Source: Pseudomonas azadiae (GTDB lineage: Bacteria; Pseudomonadota; Gammaproteobacteria; Pseudomonadales; Pseudomonadaceae). Taken from it: 64,000 nucleotides of DNA. The stretch spans positions 62,001 to 126,000 of the forward strand of contig NZ_JAHSTY010000003.1 in the NCBI RefSeq assembly GCF_019145355.1, in the 5' to 3' direction. The notes beneath the pieces were generated by a model. The model saw nothing but the letters and a program-made list of their open reading frames with translations, ran no database searches and was not told where the DNA came from. This document shows positions 17,288 to 26,925 of this stretch, piece by piece (positions within the stretch are counted from its first letter, which is position 1; the number at the start of each line of letters is the position of its first letter). Position numbers and translations under genes: made by a program.

Positions 17288-18196
17288 TTACGAGGTATGC
17301 GCGGGGTTGCTTGGGCCCGTGGCCTGGGGCGCCGGTTTCTCGGGGGCTGCCACGCGTTCAAGCTGGATATTGACGCGACGGTTGCGCGCCCGGTTGGCCG
17401 CGTTGGTGTTGGGTGCCAACGGATAACTTTCGCCATGGAAGCGCAGGGTGACCTGGGATTCCTGGATGCCGTTGGCCTTGAAGTAGTCCATCACCGCCAG
17501 CGCTCGGCGACGCGAGACATCGCGGTTGGTCAGGCGGTTGCCGCTATTGTCTGAATGGCCATTGAGCTCGATATGGTTGACGGTGGGATCGGCCTTCATG
17601 AACGCAACAATCACATCCAGCTTCTTCTTGGCTGCGGCGTCCAGTTCGATACCTCCCCCCGGGAAGCCGACCTCGGTCTGTTTGACCTGGTCGTAATTCA
17701 TCGGCAACAGCTTGGTGGTGCACAGCTGGTAGTCGTTGTAGGCCTTGTTGAATTTTACCGGCAACAGGCGGATTTCCGAGTAGCCACCTTCACGCCCGTA
17801 GTGTCGGACGGTCGGACTACGCCCCTCCAATAACCCAATGAACAGCCGCCCGGCCTGGGCCTGGGAGCTGTTGAACAACACGTCGCCGCTGCCAGCGCGC
17901 ACGGCGCCAAGGTTGATATCACCACGGCCCGGCTGCCACGGAGCGGCGGCGGCCAGCAAGGTGGCCGAGCCCGTACCCAGCGAGCCGTTATAGGCTTTGA
18001 GACGAAACGTCGCTTGCTCACCGGCCCGGCGCACGAACTCACCCGAACCGAAGTCGGTGATCGGCTGTGTCAGGCGGCACTCGAACTGGTCGCCTTCGAC
18101 CTTCCACTCAATATTCTCCAGACGTGTCTGGAACGTGAGGGCCATCGCAGGCAGGCTGGCGAACACACTGAGCAGGGCTAGATAATGCTGGCGCAC
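17288..18196 (-). CDS. motY: Sodium-type flagellar protein MotY (OmpA-family)
   Basis: A 302-residue protein from a GTG start at 18196, chosen because GGAG lies six bases upstream; a GTG at 18208 is the alternative. The N-terminus is a signal peptide (RQHYLALLSVFASLPAMA, then LTF). The C-terminal part is an OmpA-type peptidoglycan-binding domain (ELNGHSDNSGNRLTNRDVSR). In P. aeruginosa, MotY forms the T-ring-like collar required for stator function with the MotCD and MotAB stators. Its position between argG and pyrC is the same as PA3526. Confidence 0.9.
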   Translation of the reverse strand: MRQHYLALLSVFASLPAMALTFQTRLENIEWKVEGDQFECRLTQPITDFGSGEFVRRAGEQATFRLKAYNGSLGTGSATLLAAAAPWQPGRGDINLGAVRAGSGDVLFNSSQAQAGRLFIGLLEGRSPTVRHYGREGGYSEIRLLPVKFNKAYNDYQLCTTKLLPMNYDQVKQTEVGFPGGGIELDAAAKKKLDVIVAFMKADPTVNHIELNGHSDNSGNRLTNRDVSRRRALAVMDYFKANGIQESQVTLRFHGESYPLAPNTNAANRARNRRVNIQLERVAAPEKPAPQATGPSNPAHTS

Positions 18197-18352
18197 GGGA
18201 GGCTCCACTGGTTGCTACAACACTTCAAGGCGTCATACATCGATAAGGCATACCCCCTGCTATCGGTCGCATCCTGCAAAACTTGATAGCGAGTGCCTGC
18301 AAGAGTCTTTTCCGGTAGCATTCCCACCAGATTGACCCGCCTGGAATCCCCA

Positions 18353-19399
18353 ATGTCCGACCGCCTGACCCTGCTGCGTCCCGACGACTGGCATATTCAT
18401 CTTCGCGATGGTGCTGCGTTACCCCACACCGTGGCCGATGTCGCGCGCACCTTTGGCCGCGCCATCATCATGCCAAACCTGGTACCTCCGGTGCGTAACG
18501 CCGAGCAAGCCGATGCCTATCGCCAGCGGATCCTCGCTGCACGACCGGCCGGCAGCCGCTTCGAACCGCTGATGGTGCTCTACCTCACCGACCGCACCCA
18601 GCCCTCGGAGATTCGCGAGGCCAAGGCCAGCGGCTTCGTGCACGCCGCCAAGCTGTACCCGGCCGGCGCGACCACCAACTCCGACTCCGGCGTGACCAGT
18701 ATCGACAAGATCCTGCCGGCCATCGAAGCCATGGCCGAGGTCGGCATGCCGCTGCTGATCCACGGTGAAGTCACCCGTGGCGATGTGGACGTGTTCGATC
18801 GCGAGAAGCTCTTCATCGACGAACATATGCGCCGCGTGGTCGAGCTGTTCCCGACCCTCAAGGTGGTATTCGAGCACATCACCACGGCCGATGCCGTGCA
18901 GTTCGTGACCGAGGCCTCGGCCAACGTCGGTGCGACCATTACCGCGCATCACCTGTTGTACAACCGCAACCACATGCTGGTGGGCGGGATTCGGCCGCAC
19001 TTCTATTGCCTGCCGATCCTCAAGCGCAACACCCACCAGGTGGCGTTGCTGGATGCCGCGACCAGCGGCAATCCGAAGTTCTTCCTCGGCACCGACTCCG
19101 CGCCCCACGCCCAGCACGCCAAGGAAGCCGCGTGTGGCTGCGCCGGTTGCTACACCGCCTTTGCGGCGATCGAGTTGTATGCCGAAGCGTTCGAACAGCG
19201 CAACGCCCTGGACAAGCTCGAAGCGTTCGCCAGCCTCAACGGCCCGCGTTTCTATGGCCTGCCGGCGAATACCGACCGCATCACCCTGGTTCGTGAAGAC
19301 TGGACCGCCCCTGCCAGCCTGCCCTTTGGCGAGCTGACCGTTATCCCGCTGCGCGCCGGTGAAACACTGCGCTGGCGCCTGCTGGAGGAAAGCAAGTGA
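18353..19399 (+). CDS. pyrC: Dihydroorotase
   Basis: A 348-residue protein started at [20 protein letters not shown]; the frame is open 20 codons further upstream without homology. It has the metal-binding HIHLRDG motif, the Lys that becomes carbamylated ([16 protein letters not shown]), further His ligands (LIHGEV, FEHITT) and the catalytic Asp region ([16 protein letters not shown]). It catalyses ring closure of carbamoyl-aspartate in pyrimidine synthesis. This is the E. coli-type PyrC length. It overlaps rnt by four bases. Confidence 0.97.
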   Translation: MSDRLTLLRPDDWHIHLRDGAALPHTVADVARTFGRAIIMPNLVPPVRNAEQADAYRQRILAARPAGSRFEPLMVLYLTDRTQPSEIREAKASGFVHAAKLYPAGATTNSDSGVTSIDKILPAIEAMAEVGMPLLIHGEVTRGDVDVFDREKLFIDEHMRRVVELFPTLKVVFEHITTADAVQFVTEASANVGATITAHHLLYNRNHMLVGGIRPHFYCLPILKRNTHQVALLDAATSGNPKFFLGTDSAPHAQHAKEAACGCAGCYTAFAAIELYAEAFEQRNALDKLEAFASLNGPRFYGLPANTDRITLVREDWTAPASLPFGELTVIPLRAGETLRWRLLEESK

Positions 19400-20067
19400 G
19401 TGAAGACCAATACGACGACGAACAAGAGCATAGCGGTGGCGGTTCCCGTCACCCGATGGCCGAGCGATTTCGCGGTTATCTGCCGGTTGTCATCGACGTA
19501 GAAACCGGTGGTTTCAATTGCGCCACCGATGCGCTGCTGGAAATCGCCGCGACCACCATCGGCATGGACGAACAGGGCTTCGTGTTCCCGGAACATACCC
19601 ACTTCTTCCGCGTCGAGCCGTTCGAAGGCGCCAACATCGAAGCGGCCGCCCTGGAGTTCACCGGGATCAAGCTCGATCACCCCCTGCGCATGGCAGTGAG
19701 TGAAGAAGCGGCGCTGACCGATATCTTCCGTGGCGTACGCAAGGCGTTGAAGGCCAATGGCTGCAAACGCGCCATCCTGGTCGGCCACAACAGCAGCTTC
19801 GACCTGGGCTTCCTGAATGCCGCCGTGGCGCGGCTGGACATGAAGCGCAACCCGTTTCATCCGTTCTCCAGCTTCGACACCGCCACCCTCGCCGGCCTGG
19901 CGTATGGCCAGACAGTACTGGCCAAAGCCTGTCAGGCGGCCGGGATCGACTTCGACGGTCGTGAGGCGCATTCGGCCCGCTACGACACCGAGAAGACCGC
20001 CGAGCTGTTCTGCGGCATCGTCAATCGCTGGAAGCAGATGGGCGGCTGGGAAGATTTCAACGACTGA
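19396..20067 (+). CDS. rnt: Ribonuclease T
   Basis: A 223-residue DEDD-type exonuclease with a GTG start inside the pyrC stop (GTGA). Exo motifs: Asp and Glu in [10 protein letters not shown], Asp in [12 protein letters not shown], and His/Asp in [15 protein letters not shown] (DEDDh). RNase T matures the 3' ends of tRNA and 23S rRNA and turns over tRNA CCA ends. The N-terminus ([19 protein letters not shown]) is longer and more acidic than the E. coli protein, as is common in Pseudomonas. Confidence 0.96.
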   Translation: MSEDQYDDEQEHSGGGSRHPMAERFRGYLPVVIDVETGGFNCATDALLEIAATTIGMDEQGFVFPEHTHFFRVEPFEGANIEAAALEFTGIKLDHPLRMAVSEEAALTDIFRGVRKALKANGCKRAILVGHNSSFDLGFLNAAVARLDMKRNPFHPFSSFDTATLAGLAYGQTVLAKACQAAGIDFDGREAHSARYDTEKTAELFCGIVNRWKQMGGWEDFND

Positions 20068-20078
20068 AATCCCAGGCA

Positions 20079-20109
20079 TAAAAAACCCGGCTCAGCGCCG
20101 GGTTTTTTA
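20079..20109. terminator. Bidirectional terminator between rnt and the peroxiredoxin gene
   Basis: AAAAAACCCGGC-TCA-GCGCCGGGTTTTTT lies between two convergent genes and has A- and T-runs on both sides. Confidence 0.9.
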
Positions 20110-20124
20110 GGCCTCGAATCCGGC

Positions 20125-20727
20125 TTACAGCTTGCCGGCGTTCTCGGTCAGGTAAGCCGCAACACCTTCGGTGGAAGCGGTCATGCCCTTGTCGCCCTTT
20201 TTCCAGTTGGCAGGGCAGACTTCGCCGTGCTCTTCGTGGAATTGCAGCGCGTCGACCAGACGGATCAGCTCTTCCATGTTACGACCCAGGGGCAGGTCGT
20301 TGATGATCTGGGAGCGAACCACGCCCTTGTCGTCGATCAGGAACGCGCCACGGAACGCCACGCCGCCTTCGGACTCAACGTCGTAGGCCTTGGCAATGTC
20401 GTGCTTCATGTCGGCAGCCATGGTGTATTTGACTTTGCCGATACCGCCATCATTGATGGCGGTGTTGCGCCAGGCGTTGTGGGTGAAATGGGAGTCGATG
20501 GAAACGGCCACCACTTCAACGTTGCGCGCCTTGAAATCGTCCATGCGGTGGTCCAGAGCGATCAGCTCCGAAGGGCAGACGAAGGTGAAGTCCAGCGGGT
20601 AGAAGAACACCAGGCCGTATTTGCCTTTGATGGCTTCGGACAGTTTGAAGCTGTCAACGATTTCGCCATTGCCAAGAACGGCTGGGACATCGAAATCCGG
20701 GGCTTGTTTGCCGACGAGTACGCTCAT
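20125..20727 (-). CDS. Typical 2-Cys peroxiredoxin (AhpC/Prx1 type)
   Basis: A 200-residue protein. The peroxidatic Cys51 lies in DFTFVCPSEL, and the resolving Cys is in the C-terminal HGEVCPANWKKG. The GGIG and late YLT-like (AYLTEN) segments typical of sensitive-type peroxiredoxins are present. It reduces hydroperoxides in the cytoplasm. It corresponds in position to PA3529, next to the bfd/bfr iron module, and lies convergent to rnt. Confidence 0.93.
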   Translation of the reverse strand: MSVLVGKQAPDFDVPAVLGNGEIVDSFKLSEAIKGKYGLVFFYPLDFTFVCPSELIALDHRMDDFKARNVEVVAVSIDSHFTHNAWRNTAINDGGIGKVKYTMAADMKHDIAKAYDVESEGGVAFRGAFLIDDKGVVRSQIINDLPLGRNMEELIRLVDALQFHEEHGEVCPANWKKGDKGMTASTEGVAAYLTENAGKL

Positions 20728-20904
20728 TAGGTATCTCCTGATGCAGGGGTGACGATTGAAGTAAAAGGACCGGCCATGAGTCTGCCGTTTATAAGCGACA
20801 GCCCTGTGACGCAGTCACGCTTCGTGAAGATCGACCATCATACACTGAAAAAACCGTTCGTCAGTGCGGGCGCTGTGCCAGCGAATACCTGGCGAATCTA
20901 CTTT

Positions 20905-20923
20905 GACAATCATTCTCGTTAAC
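20905..20923. promoter_or_regulatory. Fur-type box upstream of bfd
   Basis: GACAATCATTCTCGTTAAC matches the known 19-bp Fur consensus GATAATGATAATCATTATC at roughly 12-13 positions and lies 47-65 bases upstream of the bfd start. Iron limitation should therefore induce bfd, as known in P. aeruginosa. Confidence 0.7.
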
Positions 20924-20969
20924 ATTAAGATCCAACGCACTCAAGCCTTAAACCGCGACGGTTCTCCTT

Positions 20970-21188
20970 ATGTATGTGTGCCTGTGTACCGGCGTCACCG
21001 ACGGACAAATCCGCGAAGCAATCTATGAAGGTTGCTGCAGCTACAAGGAAGTACGTGAAACCACCGGCGTTGCCAGCCAGTGCGGTAAATGTGCTTGCCT
21101 GGCCAAACAAGTGGTACGGGAAACCCTGACGCAGCTGCAGACAGCCCAGGCCGCAGCCCCCTATTCAGCAGAATTTACACACGCCTGA
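20970..21188 (+). CDS. bfd: Bacterioferritin-associated ferredoxin
   Basis: A 72-residue [2Fe-2S] protein. The ligand pattern C-x-C (CLCTG, Cys4 and Cys6) and C-x2-C (SQCGKCACL) matches Bfd. In P. aeruginosa, Bfd docks on bacterioferritin and passes electrons through the haem to mobilise stored iron. The Fur-like box upstream and the bacterioferritin gene 200 bases downstream support this role. Confidence 0.95.
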   Translation: MYVCLCTGVTDGQIREAIYEGCCSYKEVRETTGVASQCGKCACLAKQVVRETLTQLQTAQAAAPYSAEFTHA

Positions 21189-21202
21189 TTCGTGTGTTTT
21201 AA

Positions 21203-21230
21203 AGAACCGGACTTGGTGTCCGGTTTTTTT
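21203..21230 (+). terminator. Terminator after bfd
   Basis: GAACCGGAC-TTG-GTGTCCGGTT followed by seven T residues; it separates bfd from the bacterioferritin gene. Confidence 0.88.
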
Positions 21231-21388
21231 ATGTCCGAAATTCAATTAGTTAGCGCGAAGACGCGGAACACAAACATTCTTATTCCGATTAATTTTCATT
21301 TATTATTCAATAACTTAGGTTTGACACTAAGGATTTCGCCGCTCAAACTGCGCCTTATACACAGCGATTACAGGGCAGGACCCCAGTC

Positions 21389-21859
21389 ATGAAAGGCGAC
21401 ATCTCAGTCATCCAGCAACTCAACAAAATCCTTGCCAATGAACTGGTCGCGATCAATCAGTACTTTCTGCATGCGCGCATGTATGACGATTGGGGCCTGG
21501 AAAAGCTCGGCAAGCGTGAATACAAAGAGTCCATCAAGGCCATGAAGGACGCCGACGCGCTGATCAAGCGCATCCTGTTCCTGGAAGGCCTGCCGAACGT
21601 GCAGGACCTGGGCAAGCTGAACATCGGCGAGCACACCCAGGAAATGCTCAGCAGCGACCTGGGTTTTGAGCGCAAGAGCCACAGCGACCTCAAGGCCGCC
21701 ATTGCTCACTGCGAAGTGACCAAGGACTTTGGCAGCCGTGAACTGCTGGAAGATATCCTGGAAGACCAGGAAGAACATATCGACTGGCTGGAAACCCAGT
21801 TGGGCCTGATCGACAAGGTCAGCCTGGAAAACTACCTGCAGTCGCAGATGGGCGAATAA
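21389..21859 (+). CDS. bfr: Bacterioferritin subunit with haem ligand but altered ferroxidase site
   Basis: A 156-residue four-helix ferritin subunit of normal length. The haem-ligand Met52 is present (SIKAMKDAD). Of the six di-iron ligands known in E. coli Bfr (E18, E51, H54, E94, E127, H130), E18, E94 and H130 are kept, but positions 51, 54 and 127 read Ala, Asp and Gln (counted from [10 protein letters not shown]). Haem binding is therefore expected, while fast ferroxidase activity is not. Partner-subunit systems are known in which one Bfr subunit carries haem and another the ferroxidase centre; this protein looks like the haem-type partner. It sits beside bfd. Confidence 0.92.
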   Translation: MKGDISVIQQLNKILANELVAINQYFLHARMYDDWGLEKLGKREYKESIKAMKDADALIKRILFLEGLPNVQDLGKLNIGEHTQEMLSSDLGFERKSHSDLKAAIAHCEVTKDFGSRELLEDILEDQEEHIDWLETQLGLIDKVSLENYLQSQMGE

Positions 21860-21879
21860 CCCTCAGGCAACAGGTAAAA

Positions 21880-21916
21880 AAAAGCCCCGCGCTCTCATGA
21901 GACGCGGGGCTTTTTA
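21880..21916. terminator. Bidirectional terminator between bfr and grxD
   Basis: AAAGCCCCGCG and CGCGGGGCTTT arms with flanking A- and T-runs between convergent genes. Confidence 0.92.
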
Positions 21917-21927
21917 TTGCATCCGCA

Positions 21928-22266
21928 TCAAGCGTCAGTCTTGACTGCCGCTTTTTGCGTTGCATCTTTGATCAACGCTTGCAACGAACCATCAGCGGCC
22001 ATCTCAGTGATGATATCGCTGCCGCCGACCAGTTCACCGGCCACCCACAGTTGTGGGAACGTTGGCCAGTTGGCGTACTTCGGCAGGTTGGCGCGGATTT
22101 CAGGGTTTTGCAGGATATCCACGTAAGCGAACTTCTCGCCACACTGCATCACAGCCTGGGAAGCCTTCGCGGAGAAACCGCACTGAGGAGCGTTTGGCGC
22201 GCCCTTCATGTAAAGCAGAATGGTGTTGTTGGCAATCTGCTCTTTGATCGTTTCGATGATATCCAT
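21928..22266 (-). CDS. grxD: Monothiol glutaredoxin Grx4-type
   Basis: A 112-residue protein with the monothiol CGFS active site (APQCGFSAKASQ) and the WPTFPQLWV and GGSDI glutathione-binding segments. Such proteins bind a bridging [2Fe-2S] cluster with glutathione and deliver it to client proteins. Family length is about 110 residues. It is convergent with bfr, giving a compact iron and Fe-S module with bfd. Confidence 0.96.
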   Translation of the reverse strand: MDIIETIKEQIANNTILLYMKGAPNAPQCGFSAKASQAVMQCGEKFAYVDILQNPEIRANLPKYANWPTFPQLWVAGELVGGSDIITEMAADGSLQALIKDATQKAAVKTDA

Positions 22267-22343
22267 GGAACACCTCGGCTGGAACTTTGCGACTCACAGG
22301 TCGGCACGGTGGCGCATTGTAACGCAAAATTCCAGCCGGGTGC

Positions 22344-24452
22344 TCAGGCGGCTGCTACCTGCACGGGAACGCCATTCAATGCCGCGTTGCCCGACAACTC
22401 ATCCAATTGCCGCTCGTCGGTCAAGTCATTGGCACTGGCGCCGGGCTGTTCGCTGGCGATCGTCATCCGCACGCCTGGGCGGCCATGTCCCCAACCGTGG
22501 GGCAGGCTGACAACGCCCGGCATCATCTCCAGGCTGGCCGCGACGTCTACTTCGATCATGCCGATGCGCGAACTGACACGTACGCGCTGACCATCACTCA
22601 ACTGCCGGCTGGCCAGATCATCGGGATGCATCAGCAATTGATGCCGTGGCTTGCCCTTCACCAGCCGGTGATAGTTATGCATCCAGGAGTTATTGCTGCG
22701 CACATGCCGGCGGCCGATCATCAGCAGTTCATCGGCCACCGGCGCCGGTTGCGCCGCAAAACGCACGAGGTCGGCGAGGATCACCGCCGGCGCCGCTTGC
22801 ACCTTGCCATCGGCGGTTTTCAAACGCGCCGCCAGGTTGGGCCTGAGCGGTCCCAGGTCCAGGCCGTGAGGGTAGTCCGCCAACTTCGCCACCGAGAGTT
22901 TATGGCTGGAGGCGTCACCGTAGGTCCCCGCACGCAGCCCGAAATCAATCATCTGCGCGGGCGGCAGGGTCGGCTTGAGCGCAACACCGGTCTGCACCGC
23001 GAACGCAGTGGCCAGGCCAACGAAGATCTCCCAGTCATGCAGGGCCCCGTCGGGCTTGGGCAATATCGCCCGATTGAACCGAGTGACGTTACGCACCGCG
23101 AACATATTGAAGGTGGTGTCGTAGTGATCGTTTTCCAGCGCTGAGGTGGACGGCAGGATCAGGTCGGCATACCGCGTCGTCTCGTTGATATAGAGGTCGA
23201 TGCTGACCATGAACTCCAGGCCCTCCAGGGCTTGCTCCAGTTGCCGGCCGTTAGGCGTCGACAACACCGGATTGCCCGCCACCGTGACCAACGCGCGGAT
23301 TTGCCCTTCGCCCCCGGTGAGCATTTCCTCAGCCAACGCCGACACAGGCAATTCACCGCCGTACTCCGGGCGCCCCGAAACCCGGCTCTGCCAGCGATTG
23401 AAATGCCCACCGCCAGTCGACGCCACCAAATCCAAGGCGGGCGTGGTGCACAGCGCACCGCCAACACGGTCCAGATTACCGGTCACCAGGTTGATCAATT
23501 GCACCAGCCAATGACACAGCGTGCCGAATGCCTGGGTCGATACGCCCATGCGGCCGTAACACACAGCTTTATCGGCGGCAGCGAAGTCCCGCGCCAACTG
23601 GCGGATCTGCTCGGCGGGCACCGCGCATTGGCGACTCATGGCCTCGGCGGTGAATCCGGTGATGGCATGGCGGACATCATCAAGGCCTTCCACCGGCAGG
23701 TGGCTGACGCGGGTCAGGTTCTCGCCGAACAACGTGTTGAGCACCCCGAACAGCAACGCCGCATCGCCGCCCGGACGCACGAACAGGTGCTGATCGGCCA
23801 TCGCCGCCGTCTCGCTGCGCCGGGGGTCGACAACCACCACTTTACCGCCACGAGCCTGGATCGCCTTGAGGCGCTTCTCCACATCGGGCACGGTCATGAT
23901 GCTGCCGTTGGATGCCAGCGGGTTGCCGCCCAGGATCAGCATGAAGTCGGTGTGGTCGATATCCGGGATTGGCAGCAGCAAGCCATGGCCGTACATCAGG
24001 TGACTGGTGAGATGGTGAGGCAATTGGTCCACCGAGGACGCGGAAAAGCGATTGCGTGTCTTGAGCAAACCCAGGAAGTAATTGCTGTGGGTCATCAACC
24101 CGTAGTTGTGCACGCTGGGGTTGCCCTGGTACACCGCCACCGCGTTCTGCCCATGGCGAGCCTGGATACCCGCCAGCCGTTCGGCTACCAGCGCAAAGGC
24201 CTCGTCCCACGCAATGGGTTGCCATTCACTGCCGACCCGCAACATCGGCTGGTGCAGGCGGTCGGGATCGTTCTGGATATCCTGCAGCGCGACGGCCTTG
24301 GGGCAGATGTGCCCTCGGCTGAAACTGTCCTGGGCGTCGCCCTTGATCGAGGTAATCGCCAGGCTGCCGTCTTCGGCCCTGGTGGTTTCCAGGGTGAGGC
24401 CGCAGATGGCTTCACACAGATGGCAGGCACGGTGGTGGAGAGTCTTGGTCAT
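22344..24452 (-). CDS. Molybdopterin-dependent oxidoreductase (formate dehydrogenase/nitrate reductase superfamily)
   Basis: A 702-residue protein of the DMSO-reductase superfamily. The N-terminal Fe4S4 domain has C-x2-C-x3-C (CHLCEAIC) with a fourth Cys in GHICPKA. The Mo-bis-MGD regions include LILGGNPLASNGS, VVDPRRSETA and a C-terminal molybdopterin-binding domain (RVSSRIGMIEVDV, LPHGWGH). No twin-arginine signal is present, so it should be cytoplasmic. The substrate cannot be told: no Cys or Sec is seen at the usual formate-dehydrogenase position, where the sequence reads YQGNPSVHNYG. No partner subunit is adjacent. It is transcribed divergently from argF. Confidence 0.88.
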   Translation of the reverse strand: MTKTLHHRACHLCEAICGLTLETTRAEDGSLAITSIKGDAQDSFSRGHICPKAVALQDIQNDPDRLHQPMLRVGSEWQPIAWDEAFALVAERLAGIQARHGQNAVAVYQGNPSVHNYGLMTHSNYFLGLLKTRNRFSASSVDQLPHHLTSHLMYGHGLLLPIPDIDHTDFMLILGGNPLASNGSIMTVPDVEKRLKAIQARGGKVVVVDPRRSETAAMADQHLFVRPGGDAALLFGVLNTLFGENLTRVSHLPVEGLDDVRHAITGFTAEAMSRQCAVPAEQIRQLARDFAAADKAVCYGRMGVSTQAFGTLCHWLVQLINLVTGNLDRVGGALCTTPALDLVASTGGGHFNRWQSRVSGRPEYGGELPVSALAEEMLTGGEGQIRALVTVAGNPVLSTPNGRQLEQALEGLEFMVSIDLYINETTRYADLILPSTSALENDHYDTTFNMFAVRNVTRFNRAILPKPDGALHDWEIFVGLATAFAVQTGVALKPTLPPAQMIDFGLRAGTYGDASSHKLSVAKLADYPHGLDLGPLRPNLAARLKTADGKVQAAPAVILADLVRFAAQPAPVADELLMIGRRHVRSNNSWMHNYHRLVKGKPRHQLLMHPDDLASRQLSDGQRVRVSSRIGMIEVDVAASLEMMPGVVSLPHGWGHGRPGVRMTIASEQPGASANDLTDERQLDELSGNAALNGVPVQVAAA

Positions 24453-24883
24453 GGCCAGTCTCTTTATTGGGCTTTGGCGCGACTATGGGCCGCGACGGCC
24501 AAGGGTGCCACCAACGTTCGCGCCGTGAATCGACCGGCATCAGGCCCGGCCATGACTAAGCGTGAGTAAATGTTTCAGAACCCGCCTTATATCCTGCAAA
24601 ACCGACACAGCCTGGCTTACGGCCACCCCGACGCATTGCAAAAGGTCGAGACGCCAGTGTACAAATGGCCCGCTGCTGTCTGGAAATCGTCTTCAAACGC
24701 GCTCCGGCGCCCTGCTTGAACACCCTAAAAACCGTAGCCCTATTGGTAAGACGCGACATTTAATTATAAGATCGCGCCTTCCCCTATTTCGTCGCCCCGT
24801 GCGGCTTTCGCCGCAGGTCTCGCCCGTTGTCACAATAAACAAGGCTTTGAGTATCTGCGGTCTGTTGCAAAAGGTAGTTAATG
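24453..24883. promoter_or_regulatory. Intergenic promoter region of argF with an ArgR-type site
   Basis: This 431-base gap between divergent genes holds no convincing ORF. On the minus strand TGTCGCGTCTTACCAA (24743-24758) fits the known Pseudomonas ArgR half-site TGTCGC-N8-AA exactly. A weaker half-site, GGCGCGATCTTATAAT, starts about 20 bases upstream on the same strand (24762-24778), giving the direct-repeat layout of ArgR operators. ArgR is known to repress argF in P. aeruginosa. Confidence 0.65.
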
Positions 24884-25804
24884 ATGAGCGCAAGGCACTT
24901 TCTCTCCCTGATGGATTGCACGCCCGAAGAGCTGGTCAGCGTGATCCGTCGCGGCATTGAGCTTAAAGACCTGCGTCACCGCGGCGTACTGTTCGAGCCT
25001 TTGAAAAACCGCGTACTCGGGATGATTTTCGAGAAGTCGTCGACCCGCACCCGCGTGTCTTTCGAGGCCGGCATGATCCAATTGGGTGGCCAAGCCATCT
25101 TCCTGTCCTCGCGCGACACCCAACTGGGCCGTGGCGAACCGATCGCCGACAGTGCGAAGGTGATGTCGAGCATGCTCGATGCGGTGATGATCCGAACCTT
25201 CGCCCACAGCACCGTGACCGAATTTTCCGCCAATTCCCGGGTACCGGTGATCAACGGCCTGTCCGATGACCTGCACCCGTGCCAGTTACTGGCCGATATG
25301 CAAACCTTCCTTGAGCACCGTGGTTCGATTCAGGGCAAGACCGTGGCCTGGATCGGCGACGGCAACAACATGTGCAACAGCTATATAGAAGCGGCGATCC
25401 AGTTCGACTTCCATTTGCGCATCGCCTGCCCCGAAGGCTTCGAACCCAACCCCGAATTCCTGGCCAAGGCGGACGGACGCGTGCAACTGCTGCGCGATCC
25501 GAAAGATGCAGTGGTCGGCGCGCATCTGGTGAGCACCGACGTCTGGACCTCCATGGGTCAGGAAGAGGAGACCGCCACGCGCCTCGCCCGGTTCGCGCCC
25601 TACCAGGTGAACCGCGCGCTGCTCGACCTGGCCGCTCCGGATGTGCTGTTCATGCATTGCCTGCCGGCGCACCGCGGCGAAGAAATCAGCCTCGACCTGC
25701 TGGACGACCCGCGCTCGGTCGCGTGGGACCAGGCTGAAAACCGCCTGCATGCGCAGAAAGCGTTGCTCGAATTCCTTGTCCCACCGTCGTACCACCACGC
25801 ATGA
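24884..25804 (+). CDS. argF: Ornithine carbamoyltransferase, anabolic
   Basis: A 306-residue protein starting [11 protein letters not shown]; an ATG immediately before it (24881) is an alternative. It has the carbamoyl-phosphate motif SSTRTR, the [11 protein letters not shown] segment, and the ornithine-binding [12 protein letters not shown] motif. It makes citrulline from ornithine and carbamoyl phosphate. The last codons overlap the start of the next gene by four bases (ATGA), indicating coupled translation, as with PA3537/PA3538. Confidence 0.97.
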   Translation: MSARHFLSLMDCTPEELVSVIRRGIELKDLRHRGVLFEPLKNRVLGMIFEKSSTRTRVSFEAGMIQLGGQAIFLSSRDTQLGRGEPIADSAKVMSSMLDAVMIRTFAHSTVTEFSANSRVPVINGLSDDLHPCQLLADMQTFLEHRGSIQGKTVAWIGDGNNMCNSYIEAAIQFDFHLRIACPEGFEPNPEFLAKADGRVQLLRDPKDAVVGAHLVSTDVWTSMGQEEETATRLARFAPYQVNRALLDLAAPDVLFMHCLPAHRGEEISLDLLDDPRSVAWDQAENRLHAQKALLEFLVPPSYHHA

Positions 25805-26910
25805 GCCAGCCACTATTGCTGAACCTGCGCAACCTGGCATGCGGCTACCAGGACCAACGGGTGGTGCAGAACCTCAACCTGCACCTAAACGCTGGCGACA
25901 TCGGTTGCCTGCTCGGCTCTTCCGGCTGCGGCAAGACCACCACACTCCGGGCGATTGCCGGGTTCGAACCGGTGCACGAAGGTGAAATAAGCCTGGCCGG
26001 TGAAGTGATCTCCAGTGCCGGGTTCACCCTGGCACCCGAGAAACGCCGCATCGGCATGGTGTTCCAGGACTACGCGCTGTTTCCGCACTTGAGCGTGGCC
26101 GACAACCTCGCGTTCGGCATTCGCAAGCACCCGCAAAAAGAGCGTATGGTCGCGCAATTGCTCGAGCTGGTGAACCTGAAGAACCTGGGCAAACGCTTCC
26201 CCCATGAACTCTCCGGCGGCCAGCAACAACGCGTCGCCCTCGCCCGCGCCTTGGCCCCGGAGCCCGCGCTGTTATTGCTCGATGAGCCTTTCTCCAACCT
26301 GGACGGCGAGTTGCGCCGCAAGCTCAGCCATGAGGTGCGCGATATCCTCAAGGCACGCGGCACCAGCGCGATCCTGGTGACCCATGACCAGGAAGAAGCC
26401 TTCGCGGTCAGCGACCAGGTCGGTGTTTTCAAGGAAGGCCGGCTTGAGCAGTGGGACACGCCCTACGACCTCTATCACGAACCGCAGACGCCTTACGTCG
26501 CGAGCTTTATCGGCCAGGGCTACTTCATCCGCGGGCAATTGAGTTCGCCTGAATCGGTCAGCACCGAACTGGGTGAGCTGCGCGGCAACCGCGCCTATAC
26601 CTGGCCTACCGGTGGCGCGGTGGACGTGCTGCTGCGCCCGGACGACATCGTCTACGCGCCGGACAGCGCGTTGAAAGCCCGAATTGTCGGCAAGACATTC
26701 CTCGGCGCGTCGACCCTGTACCGCCTGCAATTGCCGACCGGCGCGCAGCTGGAATCGATTTTCCCCAGCCATGCAGACCATCAGGTCGGAGCGGACGTAG
26801 GGATTCGGGTTGCGGCAGAACATCTGGTGTTGTTCCAGGCGTCGGGCAGCACTGCCGCGCAAATCCCGCAGGCCGAATCAGGCGTGCGGCGTTACAGTCC
26901 CGCTCACTGA
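25801..26910 (+). CDS. ABC transporter ATP-binding protein (Fe3+/spermidine-type) without adjacent permease
   Basis: A 369-residue ATPase. Walker A is GSSGCGKTT, the Q-loop is in [11 protein letters not shown], the signature is LSGGQQQR, Walker B is [16 protein letters not shown], and the H-loop is VTHDQEEA. The C-terminal 130 residues form a TOBE-like domain ([12 protein letters not shown]). Its pattern is closest to ferric-iron (FbpC) and polyamine importers. No permease or binding-protein gene is nearby: a REP and ybaK follow. It is translationally coupled to argF, which is notable for a transporter subunit. Confidence 0.87.
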   Translation: MSQPLLLNLRNLACGYQDQRVVQNLNLHLNAGDIGCLLGSSGCGKTTTLRAIAGFEPVHEGEISLAGEVISSAGFTLAPEKRRIGMVFQDYALFPHLSVADNLAFGIRKHPQKERMVAQLLELVNLKNLGKRFPHELSGGQQQRVALARALAPEPALLLLDEPFSNLDGELRRKLSHEVRDILKARGTSAILVTHDQEEAFAVSDQVGVFKEGRLEQWDTPYDLYHEPQTPYVASFIGQGYFIRGQLSSPESVSTELGELRGNRAYTWPTGGAVDVLLRPDDIVYAPDSALKARIVGKTFLGASTLYRLQLPTGAQLESIFPSHADHQVGADVGIRVAAEHLVLFQASGSTAAQIPQAESGVRRYSPAH

Positions 26911-26925
26911 AGAAACTCAATCAAC

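Noticed and set aside
21192..21392. 66-codon frame between bfd and bfr
   Set aside because: It spans the bfd terminator and the bfr promoter region and has no ribosome-binding site.
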